DNA of 11,522 nt from Thermogutta sp. (GTDB lineage: Bacteria; Planctomycetota; Planctomycetia; Pirellulales; Thermoguttaceae). Each line of letters starts with the position of its first letter. The stretch's first letter is position 1. Under the pieces are notes generated by a model. The model made no database searches. It was not told the DNA's origin and saw only the letters and a list, made by a program, of their open reading frames with translations. The stretch is from assembly GCF_014359955.1 (NCBI RefSeq), contig NZ_JACIYL010000047.1:1-11522 (forward strand). Reading direction: 5' to 3'. Both the position numbers and the translations under genes were made by a program. This document shows, in pieces, positions 1-6,449 of the stretch.

Positions 1-1
1 G

Positions 2-2158
2 TGCGTTTTGCAGTTTCAGCGAAAGGACGTGCGGATTTACCGTTATTTGCTCATGCTGAGCACTTTTCAGGTCGTCTCCGCCTGCGCTTTTTTTCACGGG
101 GTCGTTTTCGGACTATTGCTGGTCGTCTATCTCATTCTGGCCCTGACGGCGCTCCTGCTGGTGACGTATTTCGGCGAATGGGAGGCCCAGGAGGACAGCC
201 GAAAGATGGAGTCTCGGACCACCCAGCAAAGCCAGTCATGGCCGCTCTTTATCAGTGTGGTGGCTGATCCACCCGATCCGCGTGCGCCGATAGGCATTAA
301 TTGGGGACTGCTGGGCAGGATGGCCCGCGTTGTGGTGAGTTCCGCCCTGTTCAGTGGTCTTGTATTCTTTATTGTGCCGCGTCTCAGCACCCGCCCCTGG
401 CCGGGTATTGCGCCCGCGCCTATCCGAACGGTGGGTTTCGATGCTGCGGTAACCCTGGAAGAAGTGGGGGATCTCCTCGATGACCCTACCCCTGTCATGC
501 GGGTGGAGGTCGCAACACTCGATGGAAAACCTTTGGGTTACGTGGGCCCGCTCTATCTGCGAGGCGGATCGCTCCCAGTCTACTACGAGAAACACTGGTC
601 CCTCAATCCCTTCTTCGTCCAGAACGAGATTCGTCCTCTCCAACCGCTGTTCCGCGGACCGGGGCAGTCGCTTTTCTTGCAAAGAATCGTCCTGGAGAGA
701 ACGCAGGGTCCAGAAGTTTTCGCCATCTGGCCGGCGGGTAAATGGGACGACTCCCATCTGCTTTACGATCCCGAGCGTACGCGCGTTTTGCGGGTGACGG
801 AAGAGAATCGCCGCGCCACGTATGAGATGACCACCTCAGCCTTGGAGTTCGGCCGCCAGGCCGATCTTGTCCCGGCCACGGACCCGGTGCGGCTGACCCC
901 TTTTTTGCAGCTTCCCTGGATCATTTTCCAGCCGGACTGGTGGGGCGGGCGTTTCGTGGTCCATCGTGAGCTGTATTACAGACGGGGGTGGGATCGTTTG
1001 GAACAACTCGCCGCCAAGTGGGCCAAGGAGGCTCCCTGGCCCGAAGACGATCATTTTCATCTCGCCAAGCATTTTGAGCAAATCCTGGCGTTTTCCGGCG
1101 AGTTTCAGTACTCTACCGAGGCCGTGTCGCGTGATCCCGAGCTTGATCCCGTGGTGGATTTTCTCACTGAGACTCGGAAGGGACACTGCGAGTATTTCGC
1201 CACAGCCCTGGCCCTCCTTCTTCGTTGCCGGGGAATCCCCACGCGGATCGTCATCGGCTACAAAACGGAGGAATTCAACACCCTGGGCGGGTTTTATCAG
1301 ACTCGGCAGCGTGATGCCCATGCCTGGGTGGAGGCTTATCTCAGCCCGGACAAACTCACTCCGGAATTGGTACAAGACAGGCCTTCCCAAGTGTGGCAAT
1401 ATGGGGCGTGGCTTCGCCTGGATCCCACCCCACCGTCGGCCAGTCGTGCGAATGCAAACCAAACCTTCTGGCAACGCCTCTGGACTACCTACACGTTTCT
1501 CGATTACCTCTGGCTGAAGTACGTCATGCAACTGGACAGGGTTACTCAGCAGGCAGAGGTCTACCGCCCGGTCCGGCGTCGCGTGCAGGAGGGAGTGGCA
1601 ACGCTTGTCCGTCCAGAGCGGTGGCGAGAAATGGTGGAATCCGCCAATGCAGCGGTACGCCGGGCCCTGGTGGAGTTTTCGCAGTGGCGCATGGTGGGTG
1701 CCGGCTTGGTGGTTGTCGTCCTGGGCGCGTTCGGGATGCTTTGGCTGTGGCGGGATCCTTTACGCCGGATATGGATCATCCGAAAGCTGCCGTTTCGCCG
1801 GAGCTGGTCACCGCTGGGGGATCATGTGATCGTCCAGGTGCATGGCGAGCTCCAGAGGCTGCTTCAGCGGGCTCATTCGCCGCGATTACCCGGCGAAACA
1901 CCCCTAGCCTTTGTGGAACGCGTGGCCCAGCTTCAGCTTGCCGGTGGATCGTCCGCGTGTGACGGTTGGACTGCGTCCGCCCGGCGGATCGTCGATCTCT
2001 ATTACCGATTTCGATTTGGCGATCACGCACCAACGGCGACGGAGATCGAGGAAATGGCCGAAGCGTTGCAGAGGGTGAGATCAGCCCTCCGCGCGCGCCG
2101 CAAAAACAACCGTCCAAAAAATCAGAGAGGGAATAGCGACAATCCCGAACTGCGGTAA
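2..2158 (+). CDS. TgpA-like membrane transglutaminase (DUF3488/transglutaminase core/DUF4129), 5' partial
   Basis: The reading frame is open at the left edge, so the true start lies upstream; numbering here starts at the TTG at position 8. Hydrophobic helices at about residues 11-30, 31-55 and 106-124 are the end of a DUF3488-type N-terminal membrane block, which normally has more helices, so perhaps 100 residues are missing. A large extracytoplasmic region follows, with the transglutaminase core: Cys394 in GHCEYFA, His438 in DAHAWVEAY and Asp472 in LRLDPTP form the catalytic triad. A transmembrane helix at about 562-582 leads to a cytoplasmic tail with the DUF4129 signature LYYRFRFG (664-671). 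Members usually sit beside MoxR ATPase and DUF58 genes, which would be upstream here. The natural substrate is unknown; family members are transglutaminases or cysteine proteases at the membrane. Family assignment is firm and the biological role open. Confidence 0.9.
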   Translation, partial: CVLQFQRKDVRIYRYLLMLSTFQVVSACAFFHGVVFGLLLVVYLILALTALLLVTYFGEWEAQEDSRKMESRTTQQSQSWPLFISVVADPPDPRAPIGINWGLLGRMARVVVSSALFSGLVFFIVPRLSTRPWPGIAPAPIRTVGFDAAVTLEEVGDLLDDPTPVMRVEVATLDGKPLGYVGPLYLRGGSLPVYYEKHWSLNPFFVQNEIRPLQPLFRGPGQSLFLQRIVLERTQGPEVFAIWPAGKWDDSHLLYDPERTRVLRVTEENRRATYEMTTSALEFGRQADLVPATDPVRLTPFLQLPWIIFQPDWWGGRFVVHRELYYRRGWDRLEQLAAKWAKEAPWPEDDHFHLAKHFEQILAFSGEFQYSTEAVSRDPELDPVVDFLTETRKGHCEYFATALALLLRCRGIPTRIVIGYKTEEFNTLGGFYQTRQRDAHAWVEAYLSPDKLTPELVQDRPSQVWQYGAWLRLDPTPPSASRANANQTFWQRLWTTYTFLDYLWLKYVMQLDRVTQQAEVYRPVRRRVQEGVATLVRPERWREMVESANAAVRRALVEFSQWRMVGAGLVVVVLGAFGMLWLWRDPLRRIWIIRKLPFRRSWSPLGDHVIVQVHGELQRLLQRAHSPRLPGETPLAFVERVAQLQLAGGSSACDGWTASARRIVDLYYRFRFGDHAPTATEIEEMAEALQRVRSALRARRKNNRPKNQRGNSDNPELR

Positions 2159-2187
2159 CGTCTCGGCATCGCCCCGGCTCAGGCTCA

Positions 2188-2213
2188 ATGAGCTTTACTC
2201 ATGAGCTTTACTC
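2188..2213. repeat. 13-bp perfect tandem duplication at the clpS 3' end
   Basis: The unit ATGAGCTTTACTC occurs at 2188-2200 and again at 2201-2213 with no mismatch. The right copy contains the clpS stop codon (TAA on the minus strand, 2208-2210), so the duplication extends only the 3' untranslated side and leaves the ClpS C-terminus intact. It lies in the short gap between two convergent genes. Confidence 0.85.
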
Positions 2214-2567
2214 CGCCGGTTCGATGGTGGCCGTCATCGAACCGCGACACTCTTTGACGAGCGGGTCGCGGCCAAAGGCGTGGATCTGGTCCCGTTTCAG
2301 CTCCGCATGCTCCTTGGTGGTGGTGAGAACAATGCACCGGCCGGTCTTGTCCACTTCCTCGGCCATCAGGTAAGCCTTGGTAAAAGAATAGCCGAAAAGT
2401 TGCATGAGCATGCGGATGACGTAATCGTAGGTGTGGTCGTCATCATTCCAGAGGACGACATGATAGCGCGGGACGTGCTGGATACGCGGCTTTTTGCGAC
2501 GCTTCTTCTTCGGACGGACCTGGACCACAGTCGTCCCGGATCCCTCCAACTTTTCTTGGTTGCTCAT
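2208..2567 (-). CDS. clpS: ATP-dependent Clp protease adaptor ClpS
   Basis: A 119-residue cytosolic adaptor that delivers N-degron substrates to the ClpA/ClpC-ClpP protease. The ATG at 2567 was chosen because it gives the usual short ClpS with a flexible N-terminus; the frame continues upstream to 2738 but those residues look unlike protein and cross the promoter region. The tail has a very basic stretch (RPKKKRRKKPR, residues 18-28). The core starts at YHVVLWNDDD: Asn41 and Asp42 align with E. coli Asn34 and Asp35, which hold the substrate amino group. Tyr47 stands at the Met40 gate. At the position of the third contact, E. coli His66, I align Asp73 (EVDKTGR), so substrate choice may differ. 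The C-terminal TIEPA matches the family's usual end. The RBS is weak. No clpA neighbour is visible; clpS is divergent from the M20 peptidase. Confidence 0.92.
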   Translation of the reverse strand: MSNQEKLEGSGTTVVQVRPKKKRRKKPRIQHVPRYHVVLWNDDDHTYDYVIRMLMQLFGYSFTKAYLMAEEVDKTGRCIVLTTTKEHAELKRDQIHAFGRDPLVKECRGSMTATIEPAE

Positions 2568-2645
2568 GGCTGTGTGTTTCCGTAGGATTTCCGCAAGCAA
2601 CCAATTCCGGACCGGCTCAATACCCGTTGGCCGTGATGCTCCCCG

Positions 2646-2674
2646 TGGTCTAACCTGCCTAATGAAATTATAGT
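2646..2674 (+). promoter_or_regulatory. Candidate promoter for the M20 dipeptidase
   Basis: TATAGT at 2669-2674 matches the -10 consensus at five of six positions. A weak -35 (TGGTCT, 2646-2651) lies 17 bp upstream. It would start a leader of about 30 nt before the GTG at 2713. The -10 overlaps a perfect TATAAT on the other strand. Confidence 0.4.
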
Positions 2675-2695
2675 GAGGATTCTTCTGGCTACAAA
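2667..2695 (-). promoter_or_regulatory. Candidate promoter for clpS
   Basis: On the minus strand a perfect TATAAT occupies 2672 down to 2667, with a weak -35 about 16-17 bp upstream (TTGTAG or TTTGTA, 2689-2695). The predicted clpS leader is about 90 nt. The box shares four base pairs with the plus-strand -10 of the dipeptidase, so the two transcripts would start from one symmetric site. Confidence 0.45.
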
Positions 2696-2712
2696 GTCGA
2701 GGAGACATAACC

Positions 2713-4101
2713 GTGCGCGAGATTGATCGGGTCCTCACCTATTTGGAATCGGAACAAGAGGCGGCCGTTGACCGACTCTGTCAGTTTTTGCGAATCCCCA
2801 GCGTCAGCGCGGACAGCAAATATGCCAGCGACGTCCGTCGTGCCGCGGAATGGGTGGGCAGCTTCCTCCGCGACGCGGGATTGAAAACGGAAACGATTGA
2901 GAACCGTGGACACCCCCTCATTCTGGCGGAAACCCCCCATCAAGACGGACTTCCCACCGTCCTCATTTACGGCCATTATGACGTGCAACCGGCCGAAAAC
3001 GTTCATCTTTGGACCAGTTCGCCGTTCGAGCCCACCATTCGCAACGGGGCGATCTACGCGAGGGGTGCCAGCGATGACAAAGGACAGCTTCTTACCCATA
3101 TGCTGTCCGTGCGGGCATGGAAGCAGGTCACCGGGAGCTGGCCCGTCAACTTTAAGTTCATCATCGAAGGCGAAGAGGAAACCGGCAGCCACGTGCTCCA
3201 GCGGTTTCTTGAACAGGCAGGCGATCGTCTGGCGTGCGACTGCGTGGTGATCAGCGACGGCAGCCAGTTTGGGCCGGATCAGCCTGCCATCACCTATGGT
3301 CTGCGAGGGATTGCCTATTTTGAGCTTCGCGTCTCCGGGCCTTCCCACGATCTGCATTCCGGGGTCTTCGGCGGCACGGTCACCAATCCCGCGAACGCGC
3401 TGGCCCAGATGCTTGCCGGACTGATAGACGATGAAGGCCGCGTGAATATCCCCGGCTTCTACGACGACGTTGACCCCCCCACCCCTGAAGAGCGCGAGCG
3501 GTTACGCCAGTTACCGTTCGACGAAAAGGCGTTCTGGCAGAGTCTGGGCGTTGACTCGGCAGTGGGAGAGGTCGGTTACACCGTTCTGGAGCGGCGGTGG
3601 ATTCGGCCTACCTACGACGTGTGCGGAATCTGGGGTGGCTATCAGGGAGAGGGCGCCAAGACGGTCATTCCCGCCGAAGCGGGAGCCAAGATCAGCTTTC
3701 GACTGGTCCCAAGGCAGCATCCAACTCGGGTGCGGGAACTCCTTGAAAAGCGCTTGAAGGAACTCTGTCCACCGGGGATCCGTTTCCAACTCCTTGATCT
3801 TCATGGATCACCCGCGGTCGTCACCCCGCTGGACAGTCCATTCATCAAAGCGGCCGAGAAAGCCCTTCGAGCGGCGTTTCCCAATCCGCCTGTGTTCACC
3901 CGGGAAGGTGGCTCGATCCCCATTGTCAGCAAGTTTCAGGAGCGGCTCCGCGCGGACGTCTTGCTGTTGGGCTGGGGGCAGTATGACGACAACGCGCACG
4001 GCCCCGACGAGAAATTCCTCCTGGCCGATTTCCACCGCGGAACGCTCGCCAGCGCCCATCTCTGGCAGGAGATCCGCGAAATCGCGAACACACGAGCGTA
4101 G
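2713..4101 (+). CDS. M20-family metallo-dipeptidase (ArgE/DapE/CNDP type)
   Basis: A 462-residue di-zinc amino- or dipeptidase, probably cytosolic (no signal peptide). The GTG start at 2713 is set by GAGGAGA at 2699-2705, seven bases upstream. The active-site set of the M20 carnosinase-like branch is complete: His88 and Asp90 in YGHYDVQP, bridging Asp121 in ARGASDDKG, catalytic Glu155 and metal-binding Glu156 in EGEEETGS, Asp182 in VISDGS, and His429 in DNAHGPDE. The lid/dimer domain contains His215 in DLHSGVFGG, which in relatives reaches into the neighbouring subunit's active site. Length is normal for the family. The likely role is hydrolysis of dipeptides during peptide turnover. Its divergent partner clpS also belongs to protein breakdown, but a functional link is only suggested by position. 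The exact substrate cannot be read from sequence. Confidence 0.92.
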   Translation: MREIDRVLTYLESEQEAAVDRLCQFLRIPSVSADSKYASDVRRAAEWVGSFLRDAGLKTETIENRGHPLILAETPHQDGLPTVLIYGHYDVQPAENVHLWTSSPFEPTIRNGAIYARGASDDKGQLLTHMLSVRAWKQVTGSWPVNFKFIIEGEEETGSHVLQRFLEQAGDRLACDCVVISDGSQFGPDQPAITYGLRGIAYFELRVSGPSHDLHSGVFGGTVTNPANALAQMLAGLIDDEGRVNIPGFYDDVDPPTPEERERLRQLPFDEKAFWQSLGVDSAVGEVGYTVLERRWIRPTYDVCGIWGGYQGEGAKTVIPAEAGAKISFRLVPRQHPTRVRELLEKRLKELCPPGIRFQLLDLHGSPAVVTPLDSPFIKAAEKALRAAFPNPPVFTREGGSIPIVSKFQERLRADVLLLGWGQYDDNAHGPDEKFLLADFHRGTLASAHLWQEIREIANTRA

Positions 4102-4136
4102 GCCAGGCATCGCACCCTGAAAGGCCCTGCTCGAGA

Positions 4137-4157
4137 CCAGTCGTGAGCAACGGCTGG
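4137..4157 (+). terminator. Weak hairpin after the dipeptidase gene
   Basis: CCAGTCGT (4137-4144) pairs with ACGGCTGG (4150-4157), including one G-T pair, across a 5-nt loop. No T-run follows, so it is at best a Rho-type or processing hairpin. It lies in the 115-bp gap before serS, which otherwise shows only the serS RBS. Confidence 0.25.
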
Positions 4158-4216
4158 TGCTGATTGGGGCTTTAACACCACCAGGAAAGACTTTGCGACG
4201 GGAGGATAAGGAATCA

Positions 4217-5488
4217 ATGCTCGACCGACGATTTGTGCTGGAAAATGTGGACGCCGTCAAACGGAATTGTGAAATCCGCGGCGTACGTGTGGATGTGGAC
4301 CGTTTCGTAGCGCTGGAGACACGTCGCCGGGAATTGCAGGCCAAGCTCGATGAACTGAACCGTCAAGCCAACCAAATTGCCAAATCCATCGCCCGATGTG
4401 CCAGTGAAGAGGAACGCCAGGCCCGGCGCGAAGAGGGGCGGCAGGTTCGGGAACAGGCCGCGGCCGTGGAAAAAGAGCTCCGTTCCGTCGAGGAAGAAGC
4501 CACGGCACTCCTCAAGCAAATTCCTAACATGACGCATCCCGACGCACCGATCGGTGATGCTTCCGCATCGCGGGAAGTGGGACGGGGTAAATGGCCTGTG
4601 CGGACGTTCGACTTTCCCGTCAAAGATCATGTGGAAATCGCGGAGAAACTTGATCTTATCGATTTCGAGGCGGGGGCCCGGGTGGCCGGACACGGCTTTT
4701 ACTTCCTGAAAAATGAGGCCGTCCTGCTGGAATTGGCCCTGCAGCGGTTCGCGGTGGATATTCTCCGTCAGGAGGGCTTCGTCATCACGACCACCCCGGA
4801 TCTCGCGCGCAACGAAATCCTCGAAGGCATCGGCTTTCTCCCGCGGGGTCCCGAAACCCAAATCTACAGCATCGAAAACAGCGATCTCAGTCTGATTGCG
4901 ACGGCCGAAATCACTCTCGGCGGTTATTATGCGGGCCATATCTTCGAGGCTGAGCAGCTTCCTCTGAAAATGGCGGGCATCAGCCACTGTTTTCGGACCG
5001 AAGCAGGTGCCCACGGACGGGCCACACGCGGTATTTATCGAGTCCACCAGTTCACCAAGGTGGAAATGTTCGCGTTCACCCTGCCGGAACAGAGCGATCC
5101 CATGCTCGAGTATTTCCGCAGTATCGAGTGCCGCATTTTTGACGAACTTGGAATTCCCTATCGGGTCATTGACACGGCGTCTGGTGATCTGGGAGGGCCC
5201 GCCTATCGAAAATACGATCTGGAGGCCTGGATGCCCGGCCGGGGAGAATTCGGTGAAGTCACCAGCACTTCCAACTGTACCGACTATCAGGCTCGGCGTC
5301 TGGATATTCGCTATCGCATTAAAGGCGAACGCGGCACACGGTTCGTCCACACGTTGAACGGCACGGCGATCGCGATCAGTCGGGCACTCATCGCCATTTT
5401 GGAGAATTACCAGCAGGCCGACGGTTCGGTTCTCGTGCCCGACGTCCTTCGCCCCTACGTCGGTTTAGAGAAAATCGGTCCCCGGTGA
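4217..5488 (+). CDS. serS: Seryl-tRNA synthetase
   Basis: A cytosolic class II aminoacyl-tRNA synthetase that charges tRNA-Ser, and tRNA-Sec where present, with serine. It has 423 residues, the usual bacterial length. The ATG at 4217 was chosen over an in-frame start at 4157: it gives the typical MLDRRFVLENVDAV N-terminus and has GGAGG (4201-4205) and AAGGA (4208-4212) upstream. Residues about 27-100 form the long antiparallel coiled coil, rich in Arg, Glu and Gln, that grips the tRNA long variable arm. The catalytic domain follows. Motif 2 starts FRTEAGAHGRATRG with ATP-binding Arg260; motif 3 is NGTAIAISRALIAILENYQ with Arg389. The TSTSNCTDYQARR segment of the serine site is intact. Nothing is missing. 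It is transcribed in the same direction as the dipeptidase, but 115 bp separate them, so a shared operon is uncertain. Confidence 0.97.
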   Translation: MLDRRFVLENVDAVKRNCEIRGVRVDVDRFVALETRRRELQAKLDELNRQANQIAKSIARCASEEERQARREEGRQVREQAAAVEKELRSVEEEATALLKQIPNMTHPDAPIGDASASREVGRGKWPVRTFDFPVKDHVEIAEKLDLIDFEAGARVAGHGFYFLKNEAVLLELALQRFAVDILRQEGFVITTTPDLARNEILEGIGFLPRGPETQIYSIENSDLSLIATAEITLGGYYAGHIFEAEQLPLKMAGISHCFRTEAGAHGRATRGIYRVHQFTKVEMFAFTLPEQSDPMLEYFRSIECRIFDELGIPYRVIDTASGDLGGPAYRKYDLEAWMPGRGEFGEVTSTSNCTDYQARRLDIRYRIKGERGTRFVHTLNGTAIAISRALIAILENYQQADGSVLVPDVLRPYVGLEKIGPR

Positions 5489-5502
5489 ATGAGCGCTTTT
5501 CG

Positions 5503-5520
5503 GTACCGCTACGCCGGTAC
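5503..5520 (+). terminator. Short hairpin after serS
   Basis: GTACCG and CGGTAC pair perfectly around a 6-nt loop, starting 14 nt after the serS stop codon. Only a broken T-rich stretch (ACTGTTTGC) follows. It may help end serS transcription but is a weak candidate. Confidence 0.3.
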
Positions 5521-5640
5521 GACTGTTTGCGGTGAGAATCGCGTCAGCCTGCAAAGTGGGGGGACTTCAGATTAGCTTGGGGACGTATCCATCCCGACTT
5601 TTGCAAAAACCTAGGAGACACCGCGGGCGCAATGTATTTC

Positions 5641-5662
5641 GGGGCAATTCGTGGATTGCCCC
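5641..5662. repeat. Perfect 8-bp-stem palindromic element
   Basis: GGGGCAAT (5641-5648) and ATTGCCCC (5655-5662) are exact inverted repeats around TCGTGG, followed by TACC. Its shape resembles the short dispersed palindromes at 8666-8737 and may be another member of the same broad class of intergenic repeat. No T-run follows. Confidence 0.5.
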
Positions 5663-5727
5663 TACCTGACTGCGGTTAGAGCTGTTGTAGCGGGTGAACG
5701 CCACGCGGTTCTGCGACGGCCGGCTGG

Positions 5728-5770
5728 GCCGAGCCACATTTCTTCAACCTGGGGATGTGTCAGGCTCGGC
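5728..5770. repeat. Extended inverted repeat
   Basis: GCCGAGCC followed by ACAT (5728-5739) is mirrored by ATGTG and then GGCTCGGC (5755-5770). The outer arms are perfect over 8 bp and the inner arms pair over four to five bases next to a small TCA bulge, with about 15 unpaired bases in the loop. Possibly an intergenic repeat or an RNA stem. It lies just upstream of the small promoter at 5776. Confidence 0.5.
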
Positions 5771-5775
5771 TGGCC

Positions 5776-5804
5776 TTGACGACGTCCAACAACGGGAATA
5801 GATT
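5776..5804 (+). promoter_or_regulatory. Candidate sigma-70 promoter of a small transcription unit
   Basis: TTGACG (5776-5781, five of six consensus bases) and TAGATT (5799-5804, four of six) are separated by exactly 17 bp. Transcription would start near 5811 and run into an RBS, a short reading frame and an intrinsic terminator. Confidence 0.5.
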
Positions 5805-5837
5805 TAATCTAGCAAGTAGATCGAAGGGCTGACGAAA

Positions 5838-5937
5838 ATGAAGAATATTTGCGCGAACCTTAGCCTTGGCCTGTTGTTACTGCCTCCTCGTTGAGGCCGG
5901 CCTTTCGGTTCGCGCAGCAGAAAGCGAAAATTCATGA
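5838..5937 (+). pseudogene. Very small ORF with signal-peptide character, possibly frameshifted
   Basis: GAAGGG at 5823-5828 lies nine bases before the ATG at 5838. As written, the frame gives an 18-residue peptide, MKNICANLSLGLLLLPPR, ending at 5894. The frame starting at 5881 continues the same hydrophobic character as CLLVEAGLSVRAAESENS and stops at 5935-5937, exactly where the terminator stem begins. Joined by a single indel, the two halves would make a peptide of about 33 residues that reads as a basic start, hydrophobic core and Ala-Ala cleavage site. It could be a tiny secreted peptide gene with one indel, a decayed exported protein, or a chance ORF inside an sRNA. I do not recognise a family. 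Confidence 0.3.
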
Positions 5938-5973
5938 ACCCAGGGCCGGCAGGTCCTGGGTTCCTTGCTTTTT
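5936..5973 (+). terminator. Strong intrinsic terminator
   Basis: GAACCCAGG (5936-5944) pairs perfectly with CCTGGGTTC (5955-5963) around a 10-nt loop and is followed by CTTGC and a run of five T (5969-5973). It closes the unit that starts with the promoter at 5776, giving a transcript of about 165 nt. Confidence 0.75.
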
Positions 5974-6214
5974 ACGGATGATTGACCACGACGTGGAATC
6001 GTGTGGCTGGACAGTCGCCCTATGAGTGATTGATAGCGGCCGCTTGCCGAACTGGCGGCTTTCGTGGGCCGAACGGCTCGCGGGTCGACAGTCGCTGTTC
6101 GGAAGCTGAGCCCGATGGACGCAAACTGATGGCACTCAGGTGTCGCATGATAGGACCCAGCACTTCGCACCGACACTGGCTTCATCCGACGAGGGCATGG
6201 TTGGTGTTGCGCCC

Positions 6215-6232
6215 GCCGACCGATCGGTCGGC
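6215..6232. promoter_or_regulatory. 18-bp perfect palindrome, possible operator
   Basis: GCCGACCGATCGGTCGGC is self-complementary over all 18 bases with no central spacer. It lies 218 bp upstream of leuA in non-coding DNA. The symmetry suits a dimeric DNA-binding protein better than an RNA hairpin, since there is no loop. Which protein might bind cannot be told. Confidence 0.35.
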
Positions 6233-6368
6233 TTCCCACTTGAACGAGGTCAGTTCGGTTGGACGGGCTGCCGCTCGTCCTCAAAGGTCTTGATAAACCT
6301 TCCCTTTTGTTGGATCGCAGTTTTCAGAGGACGTTTCTGGAACAGGAACCTGCTGGGTCAAAGAGATT

Positions 6369-6412
6369 CCGGGCTGGGCGAGCCTGGCTGTGACCGCAAG
6401 GCTTGAGCCCGG
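6369..6412 (+). promoter_or_regulatory. Stem-loop in the leuA leader
   Basis: CCGGGCT (6369-6375) pairs with AGCCCGG (6406-6412), and an inner helix pairs CGAGCC (6379-6384) with GGCTTG (6400-6405), leaving a 3-nt bulge and a 15-nt loop. It ends 21 nt before the leuA RBS. No T-run follows and no leucine-rich leader peptide is visible, so classical attenuation is not supported; it may affect mRNA stability or translation. Confidence 0.4.
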
Positions 6413-6449
6413 CCTGATGTGAACACATAAGAGAAAGGGTGACTTGACA

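Larger units (their letters stand above)
5489..6449. other. Long gene-poor region between serS and leuA
   Basis: No reading frame here looks like a normal protein; the longest ones lack recognisable domains and sensible composition. What can be supported are several structured DNA or RNA elements listed separately: hairpins at 5503-5520, 5641-5662 and 5728-5770, a compact promoter-to-terminator unit at 5776-5974, a palindrome at 6215-6232 and a leader hairpin at 6369-6412. The segment from about 5975 to 6214 shows nothing I can name. Confidence 0.6.

Noticed and set aside
1..267. Frame beginning with GTG at position 1
   Set aside because: Shadow frame of the transglutaminase gene, whose membrane helices and catalytic triad are in the frame starting at base 2.
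4214..5350. Open frame of 378 codons on the minus strand across serS
   Set aside because: Antisense shadow of serS; composition is not protein-like and there is no RBS or motif.
5550..5605. TGCAAAGT and ACTTTTGCA as a long-range inverted repeat after serS
   Set aside because: Only six contiguous pairs plus a bulge across a 39-nt loop; too weak to call a terminator.
5877..6284. Minus-strand frame of 135 codons in the serS-leuA gap
   Set aside because: Rich in Arg, Ser and Pro with no domain-like pattern, and it runs through the strong terminator at 5936-5973.
6444..6449. TTG as the leuA start, and TTGACA here as a -35 box
   Set aside because: The TTG is too close to the RBS compared with the ATG at 6450, and no -10 box follows at 16-18 bp.
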